The notes under the pieces: model-generated
Seen by the model: only the letters and a program-made list of their open reading frames with translations
The model's database searches: none
Told to the model about the DNA's origin: nothing
Made by a program: the position numbers and the translations under genes
In this document: positions 8,091 through 17,235 of the stretch, in pieces
Layout: each line of letters begins with the position of its first letter
How positions within the stretch are numbered: position 1 is the first letter of the stretch
Source: Flavobacterium cupreum
Lineage (GTDB): Bacteria > Bacteroidota > Bacteroidia > Flavobacteriales > Flavobacteriaceae
DNA length: 64,000 bases
Reading direction: 5' to 3'
NCBI RefSeq assembly: GCF_003996965.1
Contig: NZ_QWDM01000002.1
Coordinates: 1 to 64,000 of the forward strand

Positions 8091-8135
8091 TTTTTGGTTT
8101 CGCGTCGTGTTTTTTTGATTTTTTTTATAACAGGC

Positions 8136-8158
8136 AAAAAAAAACCACCTGCTTGTGG
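8136..8158 (-). terminator. Terminator of the lipoprotein gene at 8189
   Basis: Minus strand: CCAC-N6-GTGG followed by nine T, 30 bp after the stop codon. The stem is short but the T-run is long. Confidence 0.5.
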
Positions 8159-8188
8159 CAAATGGGAGGAAAGTAATGTGTTTGTATC

Positions 8189-9370
8189 TTACCTGAATCT
8201 GTTTCTGACAATGATGTCCTTCAGTTTGGCTTTTAAATCTTCTCCGGTATCAAAAACCATCTGTTCGTTGTTCGGAAACGGAACGGCGCGTTTGTTAAAA
8301 TAGTCCAGATAACTTTCGTCGGAAGCGTTTCTGTCACCACGATAGGTCGAATAAACGTTTTCAAAAACAAACTCGCTGGCGACAGGAAAAGATTGTAGTA
8401 ACTGATTGGTTTTTAAATCCAGATAATCTACTTTGGCCGTTATCTGACAGGCTTTGTATTGTCTGTATTCGTAAATATTGATTTTGATGGTCTTAAAATT
8501 ATCCACTTTTACAGGACGCCCCAAACTGTCTTTCACCGGATTTCCCCTGCTGTCGAAAAGTGTTTTTACGCCATATTTAATTTGTTTTTCCTTAATGAAT
8601 TCCTTCTCTTTAATTTGTTCCGGTGAAATGTAGATTTCCCTGAAATTGAGAATTAAACCATAATCATATTTGACATTTTTTTGTTTGATGCTGTGGTAAA
8701 CTGTCCATTTATCATTTAATCCGTAGGTGCTGAAATCTAATAAATCATTCTGCAATTGCTTCGGAATGATCATTTCTGTTTCGTTTGTGGCATACACATT
8801 CACAAAGTCAGTTCCTTTAAACAGCGCGTCGTCCATCAGTTTTTTGGCATTCTTATAATTCGGATTAATGCTTTCGATATACGCCAGATCATCGTATGCT
8901 TTTCTGGAATCGAGTTTGTTTGTTGACTTTAAAAGCACTCCTGCATTATCGTACAAATATTTGGATAATGCATTTTTACTGCTTATAATCTTGTCTGTAT
9001 AATTGTCAAACGGAAACTGCGCATTTTTGCCTTGTTTTAATAACTGAAGAGGCAATAAAGGCCTGATTTTTTCCTGACGGTTTTCAAGCTGCACATACGT
9101 ATTGTAGATACGTTCGAGATTGGCCGGATTTTTTTCCTTTTCCATTAGCTCAAGACTTCTTAAATCGCGGTCTTTGGCTTTGGCGAAAGCTTCTTCGAGC
9201 AAATACACATAATCCTGTTTTCCTTTGGAGTCTTTTTTTGTTTTCAATGCTTCTACGGCACGGTCTATGGCACCATCATAATTGCCATCGCTTAACAGGG
9301 ACTGCGTAGTTTTTACGCCACACGAAAATGCCAGAAACAGGATAGAAACGAATAAAGTAATTTTTTGCAT
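8189..9370 (-). CDS. Lipoprotein of unknown function
   Basis: A 393-residue protein with a type II signal peptide (lipobox LAFSC, Cys at about 17). The N-terminal 170 residues are helical, with repeat-like spacing (SDGNYDGAIDRAVEALKTK, QDYVYLLEEAFAKAKDRD, NPNYKNAKKLMDDALFKG) reminiscent of tetratricopeptide units. The C-terminal half is beta-rich (residues about 180-350). No named family is recognised. It has its own terminator and no operon partner. It probably resides in the outer or inner membrane facing the periplasm. Confidence 0.75.
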   Translation of the reverse strand: MQKITLFVSILFLAFSCGVKTTQSLLSDGNYDGAIDRAVEALKTKKDSKGKQDYVYLLEEAFAKAKDRDLRSLELMEKEKNPANLERIYNTYVQLENRQEKIRPLLPLQLLKQGKNAQFPFDNYTDKIISSKNALSKYLYDNAGVLLKSTNKLDSRKAYDDLAYIESINPNYKNAKKLMDDALFKGTDFVNVYATNETEMIIPKQLQNDLLDFSTYGLNDKWTVYHSIKQKNVKYDYGLILNFREIYISPEQIKEKEFIKEKQIKYGVKTLFDSRGNPVKDSLGRPVKVDNFKTIKINIYEYRQYKACQITAKVDYLDLKTNQLLQSFPVASEFVFENVYSTYRGDRNASDESYLDYFNKRAVPFPNNEQMVFDTGEDLKAKLKDIIVRNRFR

Positions 9371-9579
9371 AAGGCTTGCTTTTGAAGGTGTAAATATATC
9401 TGTTTTTAGCTAAATTCAGCCCCTGCAGCTTTTAAATTTACGAAGCAGTAATTTTTGTTTTCACCACAACCATCTGTCCCGCTTTCGCCTTTATCTCTCC
9501 ATTTCATTACGAGGATACCGGCTCTATCGGGGCTAGGGTAGGAGGTTTGGTTTTTACCAGAACTTTAGATTGGGAGTTT

Positions 9580-10176
9580 TTATTTAATAGTAATCCAATC
9601 TGATTTTATTTCTGTATTTGAATCATTAAATTCTCCAATTGGTTCATTTTCACCAGTCATAAGTATAAAGTCCCAATTATTTTTTTCATCTTCTATAAAT
9701 TGCCAGTCCATCATTAAATTTTGAACAATTTTAGCAGTTGGGTATTTTTTTTGTATTTCTGAAACGGCAGATTTTGGATTTAGTCCATTAGAGGTCTTTA
9801 AGTTCTTACTTAAGGCAACTATAGCCAGTATTTCTTTAGAATCCGCTTTAGGGATAAGACCGATAATAAATTCATCATCTAATGAATATAGATACGCTTT
9901 TCCACCGCCATCAAAACCAAAATCATAGGCTTCTGCCTCTTTTTTTGTTAATTGTTTTAGCAATTTTTCAGCCTCACTAAGATCCATTCCGACTTTGATT
10001 TCTCCTACCTGTCCTTTTGATATTTTAAATTTTTCAAAATCAAATCGATTAGTTTCCTTTATGTGTAATTCAACTTTTGAACTTTTGGAATTTGTGTTTT
10101 CAATTTGTTTTTCCGTTTTGTCTTTACAAGAAAATTGAAGTATAACCAGAATTAATAATGACAATTTTAGTTTCAT
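9580..10176 (-). CDS. Small lipoprotein, unknown
   Basis: A 198-residue lipoprotein starting MKLKLSLLILVILQFSC, with the lipid-modified Cys at about residue 17. The upstream start at 10212 would bury the signal peptide, so the ATG at 10176 is chosen. It overlaps the preceding stop as TAATG, giving translational coupling with the membrane protein at 10176-10535. The segment GQVGEIKVGMDLSEAEKLLKQL resembles the first helix region of BamE/SmpA-like folds, but the match is too short to name. The function is unknown. Confidence 0.7.
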   Translation of the reverse strand: MKLKLSLLILVILQFSCKDKTEKQIENTNSKSSKVELHIKETNRFDFEKFKISKGQVGEIKVGMDLSEAEKLLKQLTKKEAEAYDFGFDGGGKAYLYSLDDEFIIGLIPKADSKEILAIVALSKNLKTSNGLNPKSAVSEIQKKYPTAKIVQNLMMDWQFIEDEKNNWDFILMTGENEPIGEFNDSNTEIKSDWITIK

Positions 10177-10535
10177 TATTTCCTGCTTTTTATCTGATAC
10201 GCAATTTCCCAAAGCAGAACCGAAAAAACAGCGTTTGCCATCAAAGCGGTTTTAACGCCATAGGCATCATATTGTGAAAACAAATGTAAATCACCAAACT
10301 TTAAAGCCAGAAATAAGGCTAAAGCTGCAATTAAAAAAGAGCAAACGATATTTAGTAATGGTGTCCATTTTAAGACAAGAAAAGAAAAAGCAATATTGAT
10401 CAGGAAAAATCCACAACCTAAGGTTATAAATCGGTGGTCTTTTAATTTTTCACCCAGCAAGAGTAAAAATGAAGTCGAAAAACTATAAGTAAGAAATAAT
10501 ATGGAATAGATCAGGAATCGGATTTGTAGTTTCAT
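10176..10535 (-). CDS. Four-helix membrane protein, unknown
   Basis: A 119-residue protein with about four hydrophobic segments (approximately 7-27, 36-52, 57-78 and 92-112) and short loops. No recognised family motif. The TAATG overlap with the lipoprotein gene downstream shows that the two are expressed together. Its role is unknown. Confidence 0.65.
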   Translation of the reverse strand: MKLQIRFLIYSILFLTYSFSTSFLLLLGEKLKDHRFITLGCGFFLINIAFSFLVLKWTPLLNIVCSFLIAALALFLALKFGDLHLFSQYDAYGVKTALMANAVFSVLLWEIAYQIKSRK

Positions 10536-10723
10536 TTTGATATTTTTTGGTAAAGTTACTTAAAAAGAATAAAGCTTGGTTTTAAAACATATCTTCACTT
10601 GCTGTTAGGATGATCAGAATTTTCCCTTACAACATACTCCTCACTATAACCTACTGTTGATTTTAAGTTTTTTTTTCATCTTTTATTTTTCCACAACAGC
10701 TTGTCTTTCAGTGCTAAAATGAA

Positions 10724-11884
10724 TTAAATATATGGCAACCACCACTGTTTGTTTTTAGCTTTATATTCACCAAACCAAATGCAGGGTTTATAAAGTAACG
10801 CAACTACGGCGATCCAGATTAAATAAATCGTCCAAAGAGGCAGACCGCTTTCTACGCCTTTTGGTCTTCCAAAAGATCCGGTTGCAAATTCTAATTGTGA
10901 CCAGTTAAATCCCTGCAAAAACAGCATAGCAAGCGTTAACATATGAATCAGGTAAAAATGCAGAACAAAGTAAAACAAAGGTACTTTTCCGTAAACGATA
11001 GTCACTTTTTTTAAACCGTTCGTAAATTGTTCCGCAAAAGCGAGCAGCAAAACCGTGATGCCTAACGTAGGCAAACAATATAAAAGCGAAGGCGGATATT
11101 TCGTCACATTCATAAACGATATAAATGTAAGTGTACTATCTTTTTGAAGAGACCATTGTACCGGATCGCCGTAAATATTTATAAACCGAAGAAGAACAAA
11201 TAAGGCTAATGAACCAAAACCAAGTTTGATAAAGAGTTTTTTGCGTTGCTCGAAAGCCATTTCAAAATAACGTGCAAATCCAAATCCGGTGAGCATAATG
11301 CCGAGCCAGGGAATGGGAGGATAGCCCATGATAAAGGCACGATCGCCAAACGGAATTACTGCCGGACTAAAAAATGGCGATAGAACGGCTTTTACAACAG
11401 AGCCTTCCGCAAACGGAATAAGGGGCAGAAGATTATGACCAAAAATAATAATTAAGCCTATAATTCCTAATTGCTTGGCCGGGATTTTCAGCAATAAACC
11501 CAAAAGAATAAATCCGAAACCTATTGCGGCTATCACCTGAAATAAAAGCGTGTGAAATCCAATATCAAAAAATAATCCAAAATTAACAACCGTAAATTCG
11601 AGCAATAGCAACCATAAACCTCTTTTGATTAAATGTTGTCTTGTTGCTGTAAAATTGTTTTTTCTTTTTAACGAAAGATAAACAGAAGTTCCTGCCAGAA
11701 AAACAAAGGTAGGCGCGCATAAATGTGTAATCCAGCGCGTAAAAAACAAGAAAGGGGTTGTGGTTGTTAAATCGGTTGGACTTTGTGTGATAGAATCTAT
11801 ATGCATTAAGTCACGAACATGGTCTAATGCCATGATAATCATCACAATTCCGCGAACTATATCAATTGAATTTTCTCTTTTCAT
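10724..11884 (-). CDS. DUF1624 / heparan-acetyltransferase-like membrane protein
   Basis: A 386-residue polytopic protein with the diagnostic opening SIDIVRGIVMIIMALDHVRD and about ten membrane helices. The family (HGSNAT catalytic domain, DUF1624/DUF5009) includes lysosomal heparan-alpha-glucosaminide acetyltransferase; the early Asp-His pair (ALDHVRD) is the conserved catalytic-site region. Bacterial members are mostly uncharacterised and are thought to move acetyl groups across the membrane. No glycan-related neighbours help here. Monocistronic. Confidence 0.85.
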   Translation of the reverse strand: MKRENSIDIVRGIVMIIMALDHVRDLMHIDSITQSPTDLTTTTPFLFFTRWITHLCAPTFVFLAGTSVYLSLKRKNNFTATRQHLIKRGLWLLLLEFTVVNFGLFFDIGFHTLLFQVIAAIGFGFILLGLLLKIPAKQLGIIGLIIIFGHNLLPLIPFAEGSVVKAVLSPFFSPAVIPFGDRAFIMGYPPIPWLGIMLTGFGFARYFEMAFEQRKKLFIKLGFGSLALFVLLRFINIYGDPVQWSLQKDSTLTFISFMNVTKYPPSLLYCLPTLGITVLLLAFAEQFTNGLKKVTIVYGKVPLFYFVLHFYLIHMLTLAMLFLQGFNWSQLEFATGSFGRPKGVESGLPLWTIYLIWIAVVALLYKPCIWFGEYKAKNKQWWLPYI

Positions 11885-12006
11885 TTTCTTTGAAGTTTAA
11901 ATGTATTAGAAATGGTTTTTGATATTTACTTTTGTATTCTTTCTACGATCAGATACTTCTTGAAATTGTCTTTTAATTCAGCCGGCGGCTTTTATAATTT
12001 TATTCT

Positions 12007-12456
12007 TTATTGCAAAATCGCATCAATTTTGGCTTCCGATTTTTCTTTGATCTTGCTGTTGGGACGAAAACTCCAGATGATCAGAAATTTTCCTTCTGCA
12101 AGATATTCTTCCGGATGCTCGTCTGTTGGTTCCCCGTCTTTTCCCCAGAGCATTCCCTGCAGGAATCGATCTCCTTTGAATCTGTTTTCAAATTCAAAAT
12201 ACATGATAGAACCGCTGTCGGTTTTATTTTTGAAACTTTGAACGGCTTTACTTTTTAAGACTCCCGTCATATTGCTGTACGTTTCAATATCAGTATAAAA
12301 AGTGCAGGCCTGAGGAGAAACACAAATGTGACCGTCGCTTAAAGTATAACCTTTGGGGATTTCTTTAGCTTTTAGTTTTAAATCAGCAAGGGTCTGACTG
12401 AAAATAGTAGTAGTGAGTAATAGGAATAATAGCGATAGGGGAATCGTGATTTTCAT
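12007..12456 (-). CDS. Exported protein, unknown
   Basis: A 149-residue protein with a signal peptide (MKITIPLSLLFLLLTTTIFSQ) and no lipobox. The mature part contains two closely spaced cysteines (HICVSPQAC) that could form a disulphide, and a C-terminal beta-rich segment (EYLAEGKFLIIWSFRPNSKIKE). No family recognised. It stands alone between the acyltransferase-like gene and the broken DUF2314 gene. Confidence 0.65.
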   Translation of the reverse strand: MKITIPLSLLFLLLTTTIFSQTLADLKLKAKEIPKGYTLSDGHICVSPQACTFYTDIETYSNMTGVLKSKAVQSFKNKTDSGSIMYFEFENRFKGDRFLQGMLWGKDGEPTDEHPEEYLAEGKFLIIWSFRPNSKIKEKSEAKIDAILQ

Positions 12457-12509
12457 GGGTTGTAGGTTTGGTTTATAGAGCTAAAATAATATTTTTATTT
12501 ATCAGAACT

Positions 12510-13001
12510 CTAATCTATTTGCATTCCGCTTTCTGCATCAAATTGTTCTCTTTCAGCTTCAGTCATTCTGGCTCTCAAAAGTTTCATGGTATAACCACCG
12601 AATAGTTTTCCGTTTTCAATATACATCCAGTCACTAATTTTTGAATTATCGACTTCGATTTTTTCTCCAATTTTGTACTCCGTAATATATTCAGGTTCAT
12701 TATCTAAAATTCCTGAATATTTTCCGTTTTTATATTGAACATCCGTCAGCCAGATATGTTCGCCGCCTCCGTCCGAAGTTTAAAATTTGACTTTCAATGA
12801 CTTAACTTCAATTTTCGGATTTGATAAAACAGCATTAAAATCAGTTAATGTCTGATTTGCTTTTTCTATTGCTTCAGCCATTTCTTTATCTTCATTTTCA
12901 ACACTGTAGATTGTAGGCTGGTTTTCCCTTTCTATTTTATTAGAATTCTTACATGCTGTTAAACTTAACAAGAGGAATGTGATTAGGATTTTTGTTTTCA
13001 T
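12510..13001 (-). pseudogene. DUF2314 lipoprotein interrupted by an in-frame stop
   Basis: The first 73 codons encode a lipoprotein signal (LLSLTAC) and the start of a DUF2314 domain (MAEAIEKANQTLTDFNAVLSNP), then TAA at 12782-12780. The same frame continues without any shift through TSDGGGEHIWLTDVQYKNGK to WMYIENGKLFGGYTMKLLRARM and stops at TAG (12512-12510). These downstream segments are the typical C-terminal half of DUF2314, so this is one 163-codon gene with a single nonsense codon, perhaps from AAA or GAA. The family has no known activity. It could be a true mutation or a sequence error. Confidence 0.75.
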
Positions 13002-13034
13002 TTTTTGAATTGATAGGTTTCGAATTGGGCTAAT

Positions 13035-13493
13035 TTATAGATTTAACTCTCCAATTATTTTTTGGTCGTAGTTATAATTAAGTTCATTGGGGAAATTTCC
13101 ATTTAGGTCAGGAAATATCAATTGTAAGTATTCATAGGGACGATTTTCATAAAATTTGATTGATGTGAGGACATATTCTTGTAAGTTTTCATTATGAACT
13201 TTTAGGAAGTAAATTGAAAAGCGATCTGTTAAATCGTCTATTTTTTTATTTACTGGAATCGTACTGTTTTTATATTTTTCTGCGTAGTTTTTAATTATTT
13301 CTCCGGATAGGTTAGGGCCGAGGCCGGAAATAAACAATTCAGGAATTTTGAAATTTTCAAATATTCCTGTGGAGTATGCAAAAGGAGTGAAGTTTTCAGC
13401 CTCCATTACTGCTGTTGTATGATAGCCAGTGTTTTTTATAGTATCATAAACCTGGTTAAAATAGATTTGCTTTTTATCTTCGGTTTGTTTCAT
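13035..13493 (-). CDS. DUF4262 domain protein
   Basis: A 152-residue soluble protein. GYHTTAVMEAENFTPFAYSTGIFENFKIPELFISGL is the characteristic DUF4262 beginning (a protein facing small-molecule binding, role unknown), followed by helical segments and an acidic end. A TTG two codons upstream is less likely than the ATG at 13493. A -7-like element TATATTTG (13504-13497) ends only four bases before the ATG, so a very short leader or leaderless transcript is possible. Confidence 0.75.
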   Translation of the reverse strand: MKQTEDKKQIYFNQVYDTIKNTGYHTTAVMEAENFTPFAYSTGIFENFKIPELFISGLGPNLSGEIIKNYAEKYKNSTIPVNKKIDDLTDRFSIYFLKVHNENLQEYVLTSIKFYENRPYEYLQLIFPDLNGNFPNELNYNYDQKIIGELNL

Positions 13494-13592
13494 TTTCAAA
13501 TATAATATTTTTATATCAAAATGAATGTTTAGCTTCTGGTGAAAACCTGACTGTGTCAGAGATATGTTAAATTTTTAATTTTTAAGTTTGGT

Positions 13593-13625
13593 AAACCCGA
13601 CAGGTTTTTAAAACCTGTCGGGTTT
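13593..13625. repeat. Perfect 33-bp palindrome
   Basis: AAACCCGACAGGTTTT, one central base, then the exact reverse complement. It lies in the spacer between DUF4262 and lysA. The arms would form a 16-bp hairpin in RNA on either strand. No long T-run follows, so a terminator role is uncertain. Confidence 0.8.
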
Positions 13626-13690
13626 GTTGTGCGTAAAGTATGCGATTTCTCTTTCGTCGAATGACAAACATTATGGTTACTTTGCGTGGG

Positions 13691-13706
13691 CTTCGACTTC
13701 GCTCAG
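13691..13706. repeat. Dispersed CTTCGACTTCGCTCAG element
   Basis: One copy of a 16-bp element that also occurs at 1505, 32873, 32907 and 57761, in both orientations. It is located between the palindrome at 13593 and the lysA terminator. No gene is seen in 13494-13805. Confidence 0.7.
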
Positions 13707-13747
13707 CCGGACAGACGTTTTCCAATCTAAAATCTGAAGTCTACAGT

Positions 13748-13780
13748 AAAAAAAATCCCGCTTCAAAATGAAACGGGACT
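13748..13780 (-). terminator. lysA terminator
   Basis: Minus strand: GTCCCGTTTC, loop, GAAGCGGGA, then nine T, 26 bp after the lysA stop codon. Confidence 0.85.
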
Positions 13781-13805
13781 TAACAATATTCTCTTTTTTT
13801 TTATT

Positions 13806-15029
13806 TTAAACTGTTGCAGCAACTTCTTCTGGCAACGGAATTTGATTTTTAAGTAAATCTTCGAATGTTTCGTGTTGGCGGATCAGAATTCCTTTTCCAT
13901 CTTTCCATAAAACTTCGGCTGGTTTGTACCTTGAATTGTAATTCGAAGACATCGAGAAACAATAGGCTCCGGCGTTTCTGAAAGCTAAAATATCACCTTC
14001 AGTAATTTCTGAAATTCTGCGGTTGTTGGCAAAAGTATCCGTTTCGCAAATGTATCCCACCACAGAGTAAAAACGCTCTTTTCCTTTTGGGTTCGAGATG
14101 TTTTCGATATAGTGTTGTGAACCGTAAAACATAGGACGGATTAAGTGATTGAAACCACTGTCAACTCCGGCGAAAACCGTTGAGGTTGTTTGTTTTACCA
14201 CGTTTACTTTGGCTAAGAAGAAACCTGCTTCACTCACCAAAAATTTACCTGGCTCGAAAATCAAGGTTAAATCCCGGCCATATTCGGCACAGAAAGAATT
14301 GAATCTTTTGGATAATTTTTTACCTAATTCTTCGATGTCGGTTTCGATATCGTCTTTTTTGTATGGCACTTTGAATCCGCTTCCGAAATCTAAAAACTCC
14401 AAATCTTTAAAGTGTTTAGCGGTATCAAAAAGGATTTCAGCAGCATAAAGGAATACTTCGATATCAAGAATATCAGATCCTGTATGCATGTGAATTCCAA
14501 CAATACTCATTTTTGTATTCTCTACAATTCGCAATATGTGCGGAATTTGATGTACCGAAATTCCGAATTTGCTATCGATATGTCCTACCGAAATATTAGC
14601 ATTTCCGCCCGCCATTACGTGCGGATTGATACGAATACATACCGGAATCTGAGGATATTTTGTTCCGAATTGCTCCAGAATAGATAAGTTGTCAATATTG
14701 ATTTGTACTCCCATTGCAGCAACTTCTTCGATTTCTTCGAGGGAAACTCCATTTGGTGTAAAAAAGATTTTGTCAGGATCATAGCCAGCATGAAGTCCCA
14801 ATAAAACTTCCTGAATTGATACAGTATCTAAACCAGACCCCATGTTCTTTAATAACTGAAGAATCGCAACGTTAGACAATGCCTTCATGGCGTAATTAAC
14901 TCTCAAGTTTTCTACCTTAGAGAAAGCTTTGGTTAACCTGTTGTACTGTGACTGGATTTTTTCGGCATCATAAACATATAATGGACTTCCAAATTGGTCT
15001 GCTAACTGCAGTAAATCTTTTGCTTGCAT
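13806..15029 (-). CDS. lysA: Diaminopimelate decarboxylase
   Basis: LysA removes CO2 from meso-diaminopimelate to give lysine, using PLP. The 407-residue protein has the PLP-lysine in NYAMKAL near residue 48, the HMHTGSDI motif, the phosphate-binding GSGF segment, the late CETDTF motif containing the partner-site cysteine and the substrate Tyr in NAGAYCFSM. The length fits the family. It is expressed from its own promoter (15047-15076) and terminator, so it is a single-gene unit. Confidence 0.96.
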   Translation of the reverse strand: MQAKDLLQLADQFGSPLYVYDAEKIQSQYNRLTKAFSKVENLRVNYAMKALSNVAILQLLKNMGSGLDTVSIQEVLLGLHAGYDPDKIFFTPNGVSLEEIEEVAAMGVQINIDNLSILEQFGTKYPQIPVCIRINPHVMAGGNANISVGHIDSKFGISVHQIPHILRIVENTKMSIVGIHMHTGSDILDIEVFLYAAEILFDTAKHFKDLEFLDFGSGFKVPYKKDDIETDIEELGKKLSKRFNSFCAEYGRDLTLIFEPGKFLVSEAGFFLAKVNVVKQTTSTVFAGVDSGFNHLIRPMFYGSQHYIENISNPKGKERFYSVVGYICETDTFANNRRISEITEGDILAFRNAGAYCFSMSSNYNSRYKPAEVLWKDGKGILIRQHETFEDLLKNQIPLPEEVAATV

Positions 15030-15046
15030 TTTTAAACTATTTTGAG

Positions 15047-15076
15047 CAAAGTTATTACACTTTTGACTAACAGCAA
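15047..15076 (-). promoter_or_regulatory. lysA promoter
   Basis: Minus strand: TTG (15076-15074), 19 bp, TAACTTTG (15054-15047). This matches the Bacteroidetes sigma-A pattern and lies 18 bp before the lysA ATG. Confidence 0.65.
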
Positions 15077-15170
15077 ATTATTTGTAGAAAAATAACAAAT
15101 TGTAACAAATTGTTTGTTTTTAAACAAAAAGTAGCTTGTTTTCGAATTTTATAACCTTTGCTAAGATGGT

Positions 15171-15597
15171 AAGGTTCTGAGATGTTAAGATACTAAGTTT
15201 TTTACTGCCACGACCAGAGCAATAGCGAACAGTCGAAGCAATCACGAATTATTCTAATTTCTTTTCTGGCTGTTTTCTATTTCAAAATATAGCCCGTGGT
15301 TTCAACCACGCGGACACAATATAGGATTAAATCTAATCCACAACGTTTACCGTGGTTGAAACCACAGGCTATGCTTTATGCATTTTTCGGAAATTCAAAA
15401 TAAAAATTCGTGGAAATTCGTGTAATTTGTATTAATCTGTTAAACTGTGGCAAAAAAAATAATCTGTGGCAAAAAAACAAAACCCCTGAATATAAATTCA
15501 GGGGTTTGTTAGTAGTTATGTTGTTTATCGGAATAAAGATTAAATAAAATGCAAAGAAAAAACTCAGTCCCTTAGCATCTTAGTATCTCAGAACCTT
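15171..15597. repeat. Composite inverted-repeat spacer between gltD and lysA
   Basis: Outer arms AAGGTTCTGAGAT...ATACTAAG (15171-15197) and CTTAGTATCTCAGAACCTT (15579-15597) are inverted copies, the left one with a six-base insert. Inside is a solo copy of the GTGGTTTCAACCAC hairpin pair (15293-15312 and 15350-15369, 57 bp apart), related to the array after sucC, plus GTGGCAAAAAA repeats near 15446-15478. No coding sequence is seen in 15077-15470. Confidence 0.65.
15474..15510 (-). terminator. gltD terminator
   Basis: AAACCCCTGAA, a short loop, TTCAGGGGTTT. On the minus strand it is followed by a T-rich run. It lies about 93 bp past the gltD stop. Confidence 0.75.
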
Positions 15598-15602
15598 AAA
15601 AA

Positions 15603-17057
15603 TTACAAACTCGGTAAATCCCCGTTTCCTTTAGTTGGCAGGTTGGTTGAACCCATTAAGAACAAATCTACTTCTCTTGCTGCTTCGCGACCTTCAGAAA
15701 TAGCCCATACAATTAAGGATTGTCCTCTTCGCATATCACCTGCAGTGAAGATGTGAGGAACGTTTGTTTGATAATTTTTAGCTTTATAATTACTTCTCAT
15801 ATCAATTTCAAGTCCTAATTGCTCGCTTAACGTTTTTTCAGGTCCTGTAAATCCTAAAGCCAGTAAAGCTAAATCGCAAGGCCAGATTTTTTCGGAACCT
15901 TCTTTTTCAATTAATTCAGGACGTTGACCCGGAGTCATTTTCCATTGTACTTCCACCGTTTTTAATCCCACAAGTTCTCCTTTATCATTAGATAAGAATT
16001 CTTTTGTATTGATTAACCAGTTTCTGTCGCAGCCTTCTTCGTGTGAAGAAGACGTTTTCAACTGCAACGGCCAGAAAGGCCAAGGTGTTGATTCGCTTCT
16101 TCCAACCGGAGGTTTTGGTAAAATTTCAAAGTTAGTCACCGATTTTGCTCCGTGTCTGTTCGATGTTCCCACACAGTCAGAACCTGTATCTCCACCACCA
16201 ATTACGATGACGTCTTTTCCGGTTGCCTTAACCTGGTCAGGAATGGACTCTCCGTATAAAACTTTGGTCTGTTGTGTTAAGAAATCCATTGCCTGAACAA
16301 CGCCTTTACTTTCGATTCCTTTAGTTGGCAAACTTCTTCTTTCTGTTGCTCCACCACATAATACGATAGAATCGAAAGCATTCAGTTCTGCAACGCTAAA
16401 GTTAACACCCACATTTACATTGGTTTTGAAAGTAATTCCTTCAGCTTCAAGGATGGCTACACGTCTGTCGATAATTCCTTTTTCTAATTTGAAATTCGGA
16501 ATTCCGTAGCGCAATAAACCTCCAATAGCATTGTCTCTTTCAAAAACGGTAACGGTATGACCCGCTCTGTTCAATTGCTGGGCAGCTGCGAGACCTGCAG
16601 GACCCGAACCAATAACGGCTACGGTTTTTCCTGTTCGGGTTAATGGTGTTTGTGGTTTGATCCATCCTTCGGCAAAACCTCTTTCGATGATGTTTTTCTC
16701 GATGTTTTCGATCGCAACCGGTTCTTTGATAATACCCAGAACACATGATTTCTCACATGGAGCAGGGCATAAGCGGCCTGTAAATTCCGGAAAGTTATTG
16801 GTCGATTGTAAAATCGCTAAAGCACTTTGCCATTCTTCCTGATGCACCATGTCGTTGAAGTCAGGAATTAAATTTCCTAACGGACAGGCACTGTGGCAAA
16901 AAGGAATACCACAATCCATGCATCTTGAACCTTGTTCTTTTTTCTTATCTTCTGCTAACGGAATGGTAAATTCGTTGTAGTTCGAAACACGTTCTGCTAC
17001 TGCTAAATTACTTTCGTCGGCTCTGCTATACTCTTTAAATCCGCCTATTTTACCCAT
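15603..17057 (-). CDS. gltD: Glutamate synthase (NADPH) small subunit
   Basis: GltD passes electrons from NADPH through FAD and iron-sulfur clusters to GltB. The 484-residue protein has the N-terminal cysteine clusters CMDCGIPFCHSACPLGN and CPAPCEKSCVLGI for two 4Fe-4S centres, the FAD Rossmann GSGPAGLAAA, the NADPH Rossmann GGGDTGSDC and a C-terminal GDMRRGQSLIVWAI segment that closes the FAD site. It is downstream of gltB on the same strand, separated by 178 bp that contain a repeat element. They function as an alpha-beta complex. Confidence 0.96.
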   Translation of the reverse strand: MGKIGGFKEYSRADESNLAVAERVSNYNEFTIPLAEDKKKEQGSRCMDCGIPFCHSACPLGNLIPDFNDMVHQEEWQSALAILQSTNNFPEFTGRLCPAPCEKSCVLGIIKEPVAIENIEKNIIERGFAEGWIKPQTPLTRTGKTVAVIGSGPAGLAAAQQLNRAGHTVTVFERDNAIGGLLRYGIPNFKLEKGIIDRRVAILEAEGITFKTNVNVGVNFSVAELNAFDSIVLCGGATERRSLPTKGIESKGVVQAMDFLTQQTKVLYGESIPDQVKATGKDVIVIGGGDTGSDCVGTSNRHGAKSVTNFEILPKPPVGRSESTPWPFWPLQLKTSSSHEEGCDRNWLINTKEFLSNDKGELVGLKTVEVQWKMTPGQRPELIEKEGSEKIWPCDLALLALGFTGPEKTLSEQLGLEIDMRSNYKAKNYQTNVPHIFTAGDMRRGQSLIVWAISEGREAAREVDLFLMGSTNLPTKGNGDLPSL

Positions 17058-17124
17058 GACATTTTAATTAAATCTAAATGATGTTTTTAAATTCCAATTT
17101 TAAAAAATTCCAAATCTCAGTTTT

Positions 17125-17196
17125 TTAACCGCAAAGAACGCAAGGTCTTTTTTTTGCTTTTTTGAGTGTTTTAAGTTCGCAAAGCTTTGTGGTTAA
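17125..17196. repeat. TTAACCGCAAAG inverted-repeat element
   Basis: Arms TTAACCGCAAAG (17125-17136) and CTTTGTGGTTAA (17185-17196) enclose CGCAAGG and TTCGCAAAG segments. The same outer arms bracket the tandem array at 23432-24382, so this is a short copy of that element. Simple AATCTAAAATCT repeats follow at 17200-17232. Confidence 0.65.
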
Positions 17197-17235
17197 GTAT
17201 TAATCTAAAATCTAAAATCTGAATTCTAAAATCAT

